Made by a program: the position numbers and the translations under genes. From positions 3,224,001 through 3,288,000 of the forward strand of contig CP141893.1 in the NCBI GenBank assembly GCA_036871055.1: a stretch of DNA of 64,000 bases, in the 5' to 3' direction. The DNA comes from Bisbaumannia sp015645095. Lineage in GTDB: Bacteria; Pseudomonadota; Gammaproteobacteria; Pseudomonadales; Halomonadaceae. Shown here one piece after another: positions 43,423-52,508 of this stretch; within the stretch, counting starts at the first letter, position 1, and each line of letters starts with the position of its first letter. The notes below the pieces were generated by a model. That model saw only the letters and a program-made list of their open reading frames with translations, was not told where the DNA came from and made no database searches.

Positions 43423-44184
43423 CTAGGGCTTCAGGGCCCGATGGACATACAGATCATAGCGACTGGTCTTGCCCTCCAGTACATGCTGGGGGGCCGGGCC
43501 GGCGATGGGCGGCGCCTTGCGCGGCCGCTTCACCACCACCCGGTGGGTGGCCGTATCCAGGGCCGCCTCCAGTAGTCGCGGCGCGTCCGCGTCGTCGCCG
43601 GCGAGCTCGCGAAACAGCCGCATCTCCTTCTTGACCAGCGCCGACTTGTCGCGATGGGGAAACATCGGATCCAGGTGAATCACCTGGGGAGGGAAGTTCG
43701 CCGCCGCCAGGATCGCCGCCAGCTCCCGGCCGGCATCGGCCCGGGCCAGGCGCATCCGCGCGACGATCTCGCCCACCTCCGGGTCGCCGGCGGCCCGGGC
43801 CAGGCCATCCTCGAGCAGGGCGGCGATGGCCGCCACCCGCTCGATCAGCAGCACCTCGGCGCCGAGGCTCGCCAGGACGAAGGCGTCACGGCCGAGCCCC
43901 GCGGTGGCATCGACGATATGCGGGGTCACCCCCTTGCCGAGGCCGCAGGCCTTGGCCACCAGCTGCCCGCGACCGCCGCCGAACTGGCGGCGATGGGCCG
44001 CCTTGCCGGCCAGGAAGTCCACCGCCAGCGGCTTGCCATAGGCCCTGGGGTCGCCGGCCAGCACCAGCCGCCCCGCCTCCCGGCGCAGCACCAGGGCCGC
44101 CCGTTCACCCTGGGGCAAGCCCAGGCGTTCGGCCAGGGCGGCCTCTTCCACCGCCAGGCTCGGCAAGGCCTCGGCCGGGCTCAT
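43423..44184 (-). CDS. rsmJ: 16S rRNA (guanine1516-N2)-methyltransferase
   Basis: RsmJ methylates G1516 of 16S rRNA using SAM. It has 253 residues. The SAM-binding motif is HIVDATAGLGRDAFVLASLG, with family-typical FPPQVIHLDPMFPHRDKSALVKKEM, containing the catalytic DPMFP. The ending KTSRYDLYVHRAL is also typical. Its start overlaps the tsaB stop by four bases (ATGA), so the two are translated from one message. Confidence 0.93.
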   Translation of the reverse strand: MSPAEALPSLAVEEAALAERLGLPQGERAALVLRREAGRLVLAGDPRAYGKPLAVDFLAGKAAHRRQFGGGRGQLVAKACGLGKGVTPHIVDATAGLGRDAFVLASLGAEVLLIERVAAIAALLEDGLARAAGDPEVGEIVARMRLARADAGRELAAILAAANFPPQVIHLDPMFPHRDKSALVKKEMRLFRELAGDDADAPRLLEAALDTATHRVVVKRPRKAPPIAGPAPQHVLEGKTSRYDLYVHRALKP

Positions 44185-44870
44185 CGACTCTTCTTCCAGG
44201 CCACCTGATCGCGCAGATAGACCGGCTGCACCCGATGGGGGGCCTCGCCCTCACCGGCGGCGAAGGCCTCGGCGGCCAGGCGCGCCATGGCCTCGGCACT
44301 GGGCTCCTCGTCCACCAGACACTGGCCCACCCCGGCCTGCAGGGTGGCCGGCATGGTCTCCCATAGCGCCCAGCCGGACCCCACACCGACCCAATCGCGC
44401 TCCTCCTGCCCCGCCGGCAGGGTCAGGCGCTCGGGGGGCAGGACCGCCTCCTCGCCGATCAGGGTGACCCGCCCCGCCTCACAGTGGTAGGCCGCCGCAT
44501 AGACCTCGCCCATGCGCGCGTCCAGGGCCGGCAGCACGTGGCGCAGATGCAGGCGTCGATGGGCGGCCAGAGCCAGGGCCGCCAGGGTCGAGACCCCCAG
44601 CAGGGGCCGCTCCAGCCCATAGGCCAGGCCCTGGGCGGCACCGGCGGCGATACGCAGCCCGGTGAAGGAGCCGGGCCCCCGGCCATAGGCCACGGCGTCC
44701 AGGCCGCTCAGCGGCAGTCCCGCCTCGGCCAGCAGCTCCCGAGCCATGGGCAGCAGCCGACGGGTGTGTTCGCGGGGCGCCACCACGAAACGGGCGGTCA
44801 CCTCGCCATCATGCCAGAGGGCGGCGGAACAGGCGCTCGAGGAGGCATCCAGGGCCAGCAGGGTCGACAT
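44181..44870 (-). CDS. tsaB: tRNA threonylcarbamoyladenosine biosynthesis protein TsaB
   Basis: TsaB is a non-catalytic ASKHA-fold partner of TsaD in the t6A37 pathway for ANN-reading tRNAs. It has 229 residues. The start MSTLLALDASSSACSAAL and the motif GRGPGSFTGLRIAAGAAQGLA are diagnostic. The start at 44870 is 28 nt after the predicted transcript start; the longer frame reads through the promoter. A t6A-modifying trmO gene lies about 8 kb away. Confidence 0.94.
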   Translation of the reverse strand: MSTLLALDASSSACSAALWHDGEVTARFVVAPREHTRRLLPMARELLAEAGLPLSGLDAVAYGRGPGSFTGLRIAAGAAQGLAYGLERPLLGVSTLAALALAAHRRLHLRHVLPALDARMGEVYAAAYHCEAGRVTLIGEEAVLPPERLTLPAGQEERDWVGVGSGWALWETMPATLQAGVGQCLVDEEPSAEAMARLAAEAFAAGEGEAPHRVQPVYLRDQVAWKKSR

Positions 44871-44904
44871 AGGGCGGTCACGGGCGGTGAAGGGTGGAGG
44901 CGGC

Positions 44905-44933
44905 ATTATACGCCGCCCTATCCATGGGGAAAA
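44905..44933 (-). promoter_or_regulatory. Promoter of tsaB-rsmJ
   Basis: On the minus strand, a perfect TATAAT (44910-44905) lies inside the inverted repeat GGCGGC/GCCGCC. A weak -35 TTTTCC (44933-44928) is spaced by 17 bp. The flanking inverted repeat could be an operator or form a hairpin. Confidence 0.55.
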
Positions 44934-44961
44934 CGACACGGAAAGGGAGCAGGGAAAACGA

Positions 44962-44988
44962 CACGGGCCCGCCATTGGCGAGCCCGTG
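44962..44988 (-). terminator. Terminator of adk
   Basis: CACGGGC pairs with GCCCGTG, with an inner GCC/GGC pair. On the minus strand it is followed by GTCGTTTTCC. It lies 36 bp after the adk stop. Confidence 0.6.
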
Positions 44989-45024
44989 AAATACTGCGCG
45001 GAGGCGGCTTACTTAGCCTTCCAG

Positions 45025-45681
45025 TTAGCCCTCCAGGGCCTCGATCACCTGACGGGTGATATCGTCGACGCTGCCCACGCCTTCGACCCGATGGTAGGCC
45101 GGGGCCGCGGCGGCGTCCTGCTTGGCCCACTGCTGGTAGTAGTCGACCAGGGGCGCGGTCTGGTCATGGTAGACCGCCAGGCGGTTGCGCACCGTGGACT
45201 CCTGGTCGTCATCACGCTGGATCAGCGCCTCGCCGGTGACGTCGTCCTTGCCGGTCTCCTTGGGCGGATTGTACTCCACGTGATAGACGCGGCCGGACCC
45301 CGGGTGCACACGGCGACCCGCCAGGCGCTTGACGATCTCCTCGTCGTCGACGGCGATCTCCAGCACATGATCGATCTTCACCGCCGCTTCCTTCATGGCC
45401 TCGGCCTGGGGAATGGTGCGCGGGAAGCCATCGAACAGGAAACCGTTCTCGCAGTCGGGCTGAGCGATGCGCTCCTTGACCAGGGCGATGATGATCTCAT
45501 CGGAGACCAGGCCACCGCTGGTCATGATCTCCTTGACCTTGAGGCCCAGCTCGCTGCCTTCCTTGACCGCGGCGCGCAGCATATCGCCAGTCGAGATCTG
45601 GGGAATCTTGAAGCGCTCGCAGATGAACTGAGCCTGGGTTCCCTTACCGGCCCCGGGGGCACCCAAGAGGATAAGACGCAT
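45025..45681 (-). CDS. adk: Adenylate kinase
   Basis: Adenylate kinase interconverts ATP, AMP and ADP. It has 218 residues, the long-LID bacterial form. The P-loop is GAPGAGKGTQ (near 8-17), the AMP-binding FPRTIPQA is present, and the LID has GRRVHPGSGRVYHVEYNPP with no zinc cysteines. The AAGGAG site lies 8 bp from the ATG. It is a single-gene unit with its own terminator. Confidence 0.97.
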   Translation of the reverse strand: MRLILLGAPGAGKGTQAQFICERFKIPQISTGDMLRAAVKEGSELGLKVKEIMTSGGLVSDEIIIALVKERIAQPDCENGFLFDGFPRTIPQAEAMKEAAVKIDHVLEIAVDDEEIVKRLAGRRVHPGSGRVYHVEYNPPKETGKDDVTGEALIQRDDDQESTVRNRLAVYHDQTAPLVDYYQQWAKQDAAAAPAYHRVEGVGSVDDITRQVIEALEG

Positions 45682-45894
45682 CGATCATGCTCCTTGAGAC
45701 GAGTTGAGAAATTTTATCGAAAAAATGGAATTCGGAGACGATACCCGGGCGGCGGCGGCGACACAAGCTGGCAAGCCGTCGCATCCCCTCGTCAAGAAAT
45801 CATTTTTTCCTTTGATGGCAAGATGTTGGGCACCATATAGCACTTTGGTCTGGACGCCATGGCATCGTCCATGTCGCTTTTGCATGACCACAAA

Positions 45895-45925
45895 CGACAA
45901 CGGCGCCCGCCGGGCGCCGTTGTCG
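45895..45925 (-). terminator. Terminator of aceEF
   Basis: A perfect 15-bp stem (45895-45909 with 45911-45925) around a single base; the practical loop is three to five bases. On the minus strand it is followed by TTTGTGG. It starts 17 bp after the aceF stop. The rest of the 260-bp gap to adk (45682-45894) shows nothing beyond adk promoter-like TAAAAT. Confidence 0.75.
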
Positions 45926-45941
45926 GGACTCGCGTCCGACC

Positions 45942-47930
45942 TCAGAGCAGCAGGCGACGGATATCCGTCAGCAGCTGACCGAGGAAGGCGGTGAAGCGCG
46001 CCGCATCGGCGCCATTGACCGCCCGGTGGTCGTAGGAGAGCGACAGCGGCATCATCAGCCGCGGCGCGAACTCGCTACCATTCCACACCGGCTTCATCTG
46101 CGCCTTGGAGACACCGAGGATGGCGACCTCCGGGGCGTTGACGATGGGCGTGAAGGCGGTGCCGCCGATGGAGCCCAGGCTGGAGATGGTGAAGCAGCCA
46201 CCGGTCATCTCCTCGCGCTTGAGCTTCTTCGACTGGGCCTTGCCGGCCAGCTCCACGGTCTCCTTGGCCAGCTCGATCAGCGACTTCTTGTCGGCGTCGC
46301 GGACCACCGGCACCATCAGGCCATCCGGGGTGTCCACGGCGATGCCGATATGCACGTACTTCTTGTGCACCAGGGTCTCGCCGTCGCTCTTCAGGCTGAC
46401 GTTGAACTGCGGGTACTTGCGCAGCGCGAAGGCACAGGCCTTGATCAGGAAGGGCAGCGGCGTGAGCTTGGCGCCCTGGGCCTCCGCCTCGGCCTTCATG
46501 GACTTGCGGAAGGCCTCCAGCTCGCTGATGTCCGCCTCGTCGAACTGAGTGACGTGGGGCACGTTGAGCCAGCTGCGATGCAGGTTGGTGGCGCCCATCT
46601 TCATCAGGCGACCCATCGGCTTCTCTTCGATCTCGCCGAACTGGCTGAAGTCCTGATCGGGGATCGGCGGAATGCCGGCACCCGCAGCGGCGGGGGCCGC
46701 GGCCTGGGCCTTGCCCTGGTTGGCGATCACCTGCTTGACGTAGCCGTGGAGATCCTCCTTGAGGATCCGCCCCTTGGGCCCGCTGGGGGTCACCTGGGTC
46801 AGGTCGACGCCCAGCTCACGGGCCAGCAGGCGTACCGCCGGGCCGGCATGCACGCGCTTGCCGTCGCGGGCCTGGCCGGTGGCGGGCTGGCCGGCGGCCA
46901 GACCCGCCGCGGGGGCCGCGGGCTTCTCGGCGGACGCCGCCTTGGCGGGCTCGGCGGCGGCCTGCGGTGCCGGGGCGGCCGGCTTGGCAGGCTCGGCGGC
47001 GGGAGCGCCGGCGGTCTCGATGATGCCGATCAGGTCGCCTTCGCTGAGGGTGTCACCCTCCTTCACCGACAGCTCGACGAGCTTGCCCTTGTAGGGGCTC
47101 GGCACGTCCATGGAGGCCTTGTCGGACTCCAGGGTGACCAGGGGATCTTCCTCGTCCACCTCGTCACCCACCGCCACGGCGACCTCGATCACCGGCACAT
47201 CGCTGGAGCCGGACAGGTCGGGGACCCGGATCTCCTTGCGCTGGGGCTCGCCGCTGGCGGCCGGGGCCGGCTCGGCGGGCGCCGGGGCGCTCTCCTGGGC
47301 CGGGGCAGCCTGCTGCTGGGGAGCCGGAGCGGCCTCCTCGGCGGCGCCTTCGATCTCGATGCTACCGATCAGGTCGCCCTCGGAGACGCTGTCGCCGACC
47401 TTGACGGCCAGGCTGACCAGCTTGCCGCCATGGGGACTGGGCACGTCCATGGAGGCCTTGTCGGACTCCAGGGTGATCAGGGTATCTTCTTCGGCGATCT
47501 CCTCGCCTTCGGCCACCGCCACCTCGATGATTTCCACATCCGCGGAACCGCCCAGGTCAGGGACCCGGATCTCCACGACCTGCTTGCCACCGGCCGGCTT
47601 GGCCGCGGGCGGGGTCTCCTCGGCGGCCGGCACCTCGGGGGCGGATGCCTGCGGCTCGGCCGGGGCCGGCGCGGGCTCGGCGTCGCCGCCACCCTCGGCT
47701 TCCAGCTCGAGGATCGCATCGCCCTCGGAGACGCTGTCGCCCTCCTTGACCAGGACCTTCACGACCTTGCCGCCCTTGGGGGACGGCACGTCCATGCTGG
47801 CCTTGTCGGATTCCAGGGTAATCAGGGTGTCTTCGGCCTCGATCACATCACCTTCGGACACCGCGATCTCGATGATTTCGACACCTTCGCTTCCGCCGAT
47901 GTCGGGGACTTTGATGATTTCGCTACTCAA
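45942..47930 (-). CDS. aceF: Pyruvate dehydrogenase E2, dihydrolipoamide acetyltransferase, with three lipoyl domains
   Basis: The core subunit of the pyruvate dehydrogenase complex, transferring acetyl groups from lipoamide to CoA. It has 662 residues. Three tandem lipoyl domains carry the attachment lysines Lys43, Lys158 and Lys271, each in the context ESDKASMDVPS. They are joined by long Ala/Pro-rich linkers. A peripheral-subunit-binding domain follows near 355-395 (HAGPAVRLLARELGVDLTQV). The catalytic domain ends with DHRAVNGADAARF, with His635. It starts with TTG (47930) preceded by GAGGAG; no ATG is available at the domain start. It lies 100 bp after aceE. Confidence 0.96.
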   Translation of the reverse strand: MSSEIIKVPDIGGSEGVEIIEIAVSEGDVIEAEDTLITLESDKASMDVPSPKGGKVVKVLVKEGDSVSEGDAILELEAEGGGDAEPAPAPAEPQASAPEVPAAEETPPAAKPAGGKQVVEIRVPDLGGSADVEIIEVAVAEGEEIAEEDTLITLESDKASMDVPSPHGGKLVSLAVKVGDSVSEGDLIGSIEIEGAAEEAAPAPQQQAAPAQESAPAPAEPAPAASGEPQRKEIRVPDLSGSSDVPVIEVAVAVGDEVDEEDPLVTLESDKASMDVPSPYKGKLVELSVKEGDTLSEGDLIGIIETAGAPAAEPAKPAAPAPQAAAEPAKAASAEKPAAPAAGLAAGQPATGQARDGKRVHAGPAVRLLARELGVDLTQVTPSGPKGRILKEDLHGYVKQVIANQGKAQAAAPAAAGAGIPPIPDQDFSQFGEIEEKPMGRLMKMGATNLHRSWLNVPHVTQFDEADISELEAFRKSMKAEAEAQGAKLTPLPFLIKACAFALRKYPQFNVSLKSDGETLVHKKYVHIGIAVDTPDGLMVPVVRDADKKSLIELAKETVELAGKAQSKKLKREEMTGGCFTISSLGSIGGTAFTPIVNAPEVAILGVSKAQMKPVWNGSEFAPRLMMPLSLSYDHRAVNGADAARFTAFLGQLLTDIRRLLL

Positions 47931-48030
47931 GGTCGCGCTCCTCTCGAATCTTGCGTGCCGCAGGCGCCGCCTCCCGTCTGGGGAGGCGCCGGACGCACCG
48001 GCCGGCGCCTGCTGCTAGCTGGTCAACGGC

Positions 48031-50703
48031 TCACACCGACAAGGGGTTGGGCTTGCTCGGGTCGATGCCGTACTTCTTGATCGCTTCGCTGACCACCTTG
48101 CGGTCCAGCTCGCCCCGGTCGGCCAGCGCCTTGAGCGCGGCCACGGTAACGAAGTAGCGGTCGACCTCGAAGAAGTGACGCAGCTTCTCGCGGGTATCGG
48201 AACGCCCGTAGCCGTCGGTCCCCAGCACGGTGTAGTCGGTGGGCACCCAGGCACGCACCTGGTCGGCGAACAGCTTCATGTAGTCGGTGGAGGCGATGGC
48301 CGGGCCCTCGCGACCTTCCAGGCAGCGCGTGACATGCGGCTTGCCGGGCTCGTCTTCCGGGTGCAGGAAGGCCTGACGGTCCACTTCCAGGGCCTCACGA
48401 CGCAGCTCGTTGAAGCTGGTGACGCTCCAGATGTCGGCGCCGATGCCCCACTCCTCGGCGAGCATCTCGGCGGCGGCCTCGACCTCGCGGAGGATGGTGC
48501 CGGACCCCAGCAGCTGAACGCGACCCTTCTTGCCTTCGGTCTCGCGCAGCAGGTACATGCCCTTGATGATGTCCTCGGCCGGGACGGTCTCAAGCTCCGG
48601 ATGCTCGTAGTTCTCGTTCATCACCGCCAGGTAGTAGAAGCAGTTCTCCTTGTCGGCGAACATGCGCTTCAGGCCATCCTGGACGATCACCGCCACCTCG
48701 TGGGCATAGGTGGGGTCGTAGCTGCGGCAGTTGGGGATGGTGGAGGCCAGGATATGACCGTGACCATCCTGGTGCTGCAGGCCCTCGCCGTTGAGGGTGG
48801 TGCGACCGGCGGTGCCGCCGACCAGGAAACCGCGGGCCTGGAGGTCACCGGCGGCCCAGGCCAGGTCGCCGATGCGCTGGAAGCCGAACATCGAGTAGTA
48901 GACGTAGAACGGCAGCAGCGTCAGGTTGTTGTTCGAGTAGGAGGTGGCGGCGGCGATCCAGGCGGACATGGCGCCGGCCTCGGAGATGCCCTCCTCGAGG
49001 ATCTGGCCCTTCTTGTCCTCCCGGTAGAACATGATCTGTCCCTTGTCCACCGGCTCGTACTTCTGCCCCTCGGAGGTGTAGATACCGAGCTGGCGGAACA
49101 TGCCCTCCATGCCGAAGGTGCGCGCCTCGTCGGGGATGATCGGCACCACCTGCTTGCCGATCTTCTTGTCCTTCACCAGGCCGTTGAGGATACGCACGAA
49201 GGCCATGGTGGTGGAGACCTCGCGGCCCTTGGAGCCGCCGGTCTGGGAGGCGAAGGTCTTGTCCTCCAGGGACGGGATCTCCAGTGCCTGGAAGTCGCTG
49301 CGCCGCTGGGGCAGGTAGCCGCCCAGGCGCTCGCGCTGCAGGTGCATGTACTTCATCTCCGGGGAGTCATCCGCCGGCTTGTAGTACGGCACGTCCTTGA
49401 GCTGCTCGTCGGAGATGGGGATGCCGAAGCGGTCGCGGAAACGCTTGAGGGCCTCGTACTCCATGCTCTTGAGCTGGTGGGACTCGTTGGCCGCCTCGCC
49501 ATCGCCGCCGCCCATGCCGTAGCCCTTGACGGTGTGGGCCAGGATCACGGTGGGGCGCCCGTTGGCGTTGTTGACCGCCTCGTGGTAGGCCGCATAGACC
49601 TTGTAGGGGTCGTGGCCGCCGCGGTTGAGGCGCCAGATGTCCTCGTCGGACATGTCCTTGACCAGCTCCGCGGTCTCCGGGTACTTGCCGAAGAAGTGCT
49701 CGCGGGTATAGGCACCGCCGTTGGCCTTGTAGTTCTGGTAGTCGCCGTCGACCGCCTCGTCCATGCGCTTCTGCAGCATGCCCTTCTTGTCCTGCTCGAA
49801 GAGCGGATCCCAGAAGCGGCCCCAGACGACCTTCTGGACGTTCCAGCCGGCGCCGCGGAAGACGCCTTCCAGCTCGTCCATGATCCGCGAGTTGCCGCGC
49901 ACCGGACCGTCGAGACGCTGCAGGTTGCAGTTGATGACGAAGATCAGGTTGTCGAGCTTCTCGCGGCTCGCCAGGTGGATGGCGCCCAGGGATTCCGGCT
50001 CGTCACACTCGCCGTCGCCCATGAAGCACCAGATCTTGCGATCATGCATGTCCTTCATTTCGCGGGAGTGCAGGTACTTCATGACGTGGGCCTGATAAAT
50101 GGCCTGAATCGGCCCCAGGCCCATGGAGACGGTGGGGAACTGCCAGAAGTCCGGCATCAGCCAGGGGTGCGGATAGGAGGAGAGGCCATCGCCATCCACT
50201 TCCTGGCGGAACTTGTCCATCTGCGCCTCGGAGAGGCGCCCCTCCAGGAAGGCACGGGCATAGATGCCCGGCGCCACGTGACCCTGGATGTAGATCAGGT
50301 CGCCTTCGAAGTCGCCGTTGGGGGCGCGGAAGAAGTGGTTGAAGCCCACATCATAGAGGGTCGCCGCCGACATGAAGCTGGCGATATGGCCGCCCACGCC
50401 CGGGTTCGCCCGGTTGTTGCGGATCACCTGGGCGATGGCGTTGTAGCGGATCAAAGAGCGAATACGCCGCTCCATGAACAGATCGCCGGGCATGCGCGCC
50501 TCGCGGTGCACCGGGATGCTGTTGCGGTGGGGGGTCGTCACCGAGAAGGGTACCTGCATGCCATCGCGACGCAGGCGGTCGGCCAGGTTGCTCAGCAGGT
50601 ATTGGGCGCGATCTTCGCCCTCGCGATCCAGTACGGACTCCAGGGATTCCAACCACTCCTGGGTTTCGACCGGATCAAGATCTTCTCTTGCCTCCAGACT
50701 CAT
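48031..50703 (-). CDS. aceE: Pyruvate dehydrogenase E1 component (homodimeric)
   Basis: The thiamine-diphosphate-dependent E1 decarboxylates pyruvate and acetylates the lipoyl groups of AceF. It has 890 residues. The ThDP motif GDGECDEPES is followed by NCNLQRLDGPVRGN. The conserved HLASREKLDNLIFVINC and the C-terminal YMKLFADQVRAWVP are typical of the single-chain proteobacterial E1. GGAGAG precedes the ATG. No pdhR gene is adjacent, and the third enzyme (lpd) is not in the window. Confidence 0.97.
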   Translation of the reverse strand: MSLEAREDLDPVETQEWLESLESVLDREGEDRAQYLLSNLADRLRRDGMQVPFSVTTPHRNSIPVHREARMPGDLFMERRIRSLIRYNAIAQVIRNNRANPGVGGHIASFMSAATLYDVGFNHFFRAPNGDFEGDLIYIQGHVAPGIYARAFLEGRLSEAQMDKFRQEVDGDGLSSYPHPWLMPDFWQFPTVSMGLGPIQAIYQAHVMKYLHSREMKDMHDRKIWCFMGDGECDEPESLGAIHLASREKLDNLIFVINCNLQRLDGPVRGNSRIMDELEGVFRGAGWNVQKVVWGRFWDPLFEQDKKGMLQKRMDEAVDGDYQNYKANGGAYTREHFFGKYPETAELVKDMSDEDIWRLNRGGHDPYKVYAAYHEAVNNANGRPTVILAHTVKGYGMGGGDGEAANESHQLKSMEYEALKRFRDRFGIPISDEQLKDVPYYKPADDSPEMKYMHLQRERLGGYLPQRRSDFQALEIPSLEDKTFASQTGGSKGREVSTTMAFVRILNGLVKDKKIGKQVVPIIPDEARTFGMEGMFRQLGIYTSEGQKYEPVDKGQIMFYREDKKGQILEEGISEAGAMSAWIAAATSYSNNNLTLLPFYVYYSMFGFQRIGDLAWAAGDLQARGFLVGGTAGRTTLNGEGLQHQDGHGHILASTIPNCRSYDPTYAHEVAVIVQDGLKRMFADKENCFYYLAVMNENYEHPELETVPAEDIIKGMYLLRETEGKKGRVQLLGSGTILREVEAAAEMLAEEWGIGADIWSVTSFNELRREALEVDRQAFLHPEDEPGKPHVTRCLEGREGPAIASTDYMKLFADQVRAWVPTDYTVLGTDGYGRSDTREKLRHFFEVDRYFVTVAALKALADRGELDRKVVSEAIKKYGIDPSKPNPLSV

Positions 50704-50823
50704 AGACGTCTCTCCAAATGAAGATTTTTTGTCAGTCTGCCCTCACCCGGGGGTCGAGGGGCGTGTGGCGCTCTTCAGTGCGGGCGCGGCCTTCTGGTGG
50801 GCCGCATCTCCGGAAAAGGTAGG

Positions 50824-50928
50824 CTGTAGGTTTTTTACAGACCGGCGTCGATGACGCATGAATTCCGGCATGAAGATACCGCAAACGCTGGCTTCTGCCA
50901 ATGACAACGAACATGGAAATTTTTTCCA
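50824..50928 (-). promoter_or_regulatory. aceE promoter with two flanking inverted repeats
   Basis: On the minus strand, TTGGCA (50901-50896), 17 bp, then TATCTT (50878-50873) form a good sigma-70 promoter with a start near 50866. TGGAAA-TTT-TTTCCA (50914-50928) is centred about 55 bp upstream. CTGTA-N7-TACAG (50824-50840) lies 26-42 bp downstream of the start. Both could be operators. The rest of the 306-bp gap (50704-51009) holds nothing else that I can identify. The E. coli PdhR site is not seen. Confidence 0.6.
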
Positions 50929-51009
50929 CATACGTTATCGCACTGCAGCACAAGGCGTTACGCCCCCTCCCGGACAGCCTAGACCAAGGCGCAATGCCAT
51001 GTAGCCGAG

Positions 51010-51570
51010 CTACAGGATCGTCTCGCTCAGACAGCGTCGCAGGTAGGCCCAGTCGAAGGCCGGGCCCGGGTCGGTCTTGCGCAGGGGCGCGATGCGCGCA
51101 TGACTGGTCAGGCGCCGCGAAGTGATCTCGGGATAGGCACGGCGGAGGTCGGCGAGTACCCGGGCCAGGGTGCGATACTGGGCCTCCCGATAGGGAGAGA
51201 CCTCATCCCCCTCCAGCTCGATGCCCACCGTGAAGTCGTTGAGCTCGCCCCGCCAGCGCCGCCCGTCGAACCAGCACGAGCGGCCGGCATGCCAGGCACG
51301 CCGCTCGAAGGGCACGAACTGCACCGCCTCGCCGTCGCGGCGGATCAGCAGGTGCGCCGAAACCCGCAGGTGGGCGATCTCGGCGAAGAAGGGGTGGGCC
51401 TCCGGGTCCAGGCGGTTGGTGAAGAGGCGCTCTATGTGCTCGCCACCGAATTCCCCCGGCGGCAGGCTGATGGAGTGCAGCACCACCGCCGAGACCTCCT
51501 CCGACGGCCGTGCATTGTGGTTGGGCGAGGCCACCCGCCGCGCCGCTTGCCACCAGCCCTGTTCGATCAT
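51010..51570 (-). CDS. ampD: 1,6-anhydro-N-acetylmuramyl-L-alanine amidase AmpD
   Basis: A cytoplasmic zinc amidase of cell wall recycling that removes the stem peptide from anhydro-muropeptides and, in many species, keeps beta-lactamase induction low. It has 186 residues. The zinc ligands His32 (VVLHSIS), His157 (TSHARIAP) and Asp167 (RKTDPGPAF) match the positions of the E. coli enzyme. The motifs VGIELEGD and RRAWHAGRSCW also fit. It has no signal peptide, as expected. It is divergent from nadC, with 77 bp between the starts; no ampE is adjacent. Confidence 0.95.
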   Translation of the reverse strand: MIEQGWWQAARRVASPNHNARPSEEVSAVVLHSISLPPGEFGGEHIERLFTNRLDPEAHPFFAEIAHLRVSAHLLIRRDGEAVQFVPFERRAWHAGRSCWFDGRRWRGELNDFTVGIELEGDEVSPYREAQYRTLARVLADLRRAYPEITSRRLTSHARIAPLRKTDPGPAFDWAYLRRCLSETIL

Positions 51571-51595
51571 CTCGCCTCCCCCGTCCTCGATTCCC

Positions 51596-51601
51596 TATAA
51601 T
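51596..51601 (+). promoter_or_regulatory. -10 element of nadC
   Basis: A perfect TATAAT that would start transcription near 51608. An in-frame ATG at 51612 would be almost leaderless, while the ATG at 51648 has GGAG at 51635; this supports 51648 as the nadC start. No clear -35 is seen. Confidence 0.5.
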
Positions 51602-51647
51602 GGCGGCCAGTATGGCATATCCCCTCACCAGCCCGGAGCCAGGCCCC

Positions 51648-52505
51648 ATGCATTACCATCACGCCCTCGCCGAAGAGATCCGCGACGCCGCCGCCCGGCT
51701 GCTGGCGGAGGACGTCGGCCCCGGCGATATCACCGCCGAGCTGATCCCCGCCCAGCAGTGGGCCAAGGCCCGGGTACTGACCCGGGAGGCCTGCGTGCTG
51801 TGTGGCGTGGCCTGGGTCGACGAGATCTTCCGCCGCCTCGATGCGCGGGTCCGCCTGACCTGGCACGCCGCCGACGGCGATCGCCTGGCGGCGGACAGCG
51901 TCTTCCTTGAACTGGAAGGCCCGGCCCGCGTCCTGCTCACCGGCGAGCGGGCGGCGCTCAACCTGCTGCAGACCCTCTCCGCCACCGCCACCCGCACCCG
52001 CCACTATGTGGACCTGTTGCAGGGCACCGGGGTTCGTCTGCTGGATACCCGCAAGACCCTGCCGGGACTGCGCCTGGCCCAGAAATACGCGGTGACCTGC
52101 GGCGGCGGCCATAACCATCGCATCGGCCTCTATGATGCCTTCCTGATCAAGGAGAACCATATTGCCGCCTGCGGCGGGATCGCCGCGGCGGTCAGGGAGG
52201 CCCGGGATATCGCCAGTGACCTGCCGGTGGAGGTGGAGGTGGAGACCTTCGACGAGCTGGACCAGGCCCTGGCGGCGGGCGCCGATATCGTCATGCTCGA
52301 CAACTTCGGCCTCGATGACCTGCGCGAGGCGGTGACCCGCACCGCCGGCCGTGCCACCCTGGAGGCCTCGGGCAATGTAGACGAAACCACCCTGCGCGCC
52401 ATCGCCGAAACCGGCGTCGACTGCATCTCCAGCGGCGCCCTGACCAAGGGCGTGGAGGCCATCGACCTGTCGATGCGCCTGACCGAGACCTGGGAGGCCC
52501 GTTAG
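51648..52505 (+). CDS. nadC: Nicotinate-nucleotide pyrophosphorylase (quinolinate phosphoribosyltransferase)
   Basis: NadC converts quinolinate and PRPP to nicotinate mononucleotide in de novo NAD synthesis. It has 285 residues. The conserved GERAALNLLQTLSATATRTR, LDTRKTLPGLR, GGGHNHRIGLYDAFLIKENH and VDCISSGALTK blocks are all present. The partner gene nadA lies at 60674-61702 on the other strand. The trmO gene follows after 3 bp, so they are co-transcribed. Confidence 0.96.
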   Translation: MHYHHALAEEIRDAAARLLAEDVGPGDITAELIPAQQWAKARVLTREACVLCGVAWVDEIFRRLDARVRLTWHAADGDRLAADSVFLELEGPARVLLTGERAALNLLQTLSATATRTRHYVDLLQGTGVRLLDTRKTLPGLRLAQKYAVTCGGGHNHRIGLYDAFLIKENHIAACGGIAAAVREARDIASDLPVEVEVETFDELDQALAAGADIVMLDNFGLDDLREAVTRTAGRATLEASGNVDETTLRAIAETGVDCISSGALTKGVEAIDLSMRLTETWEAR

Positions 52506-52508
52506 GGC

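Noticed and set aside
48175..50721. An 848-residue plus-strand frame opposite aceE
   Set aside because: No recognisable domain; it arises from codon bias of aceE on the other strand.
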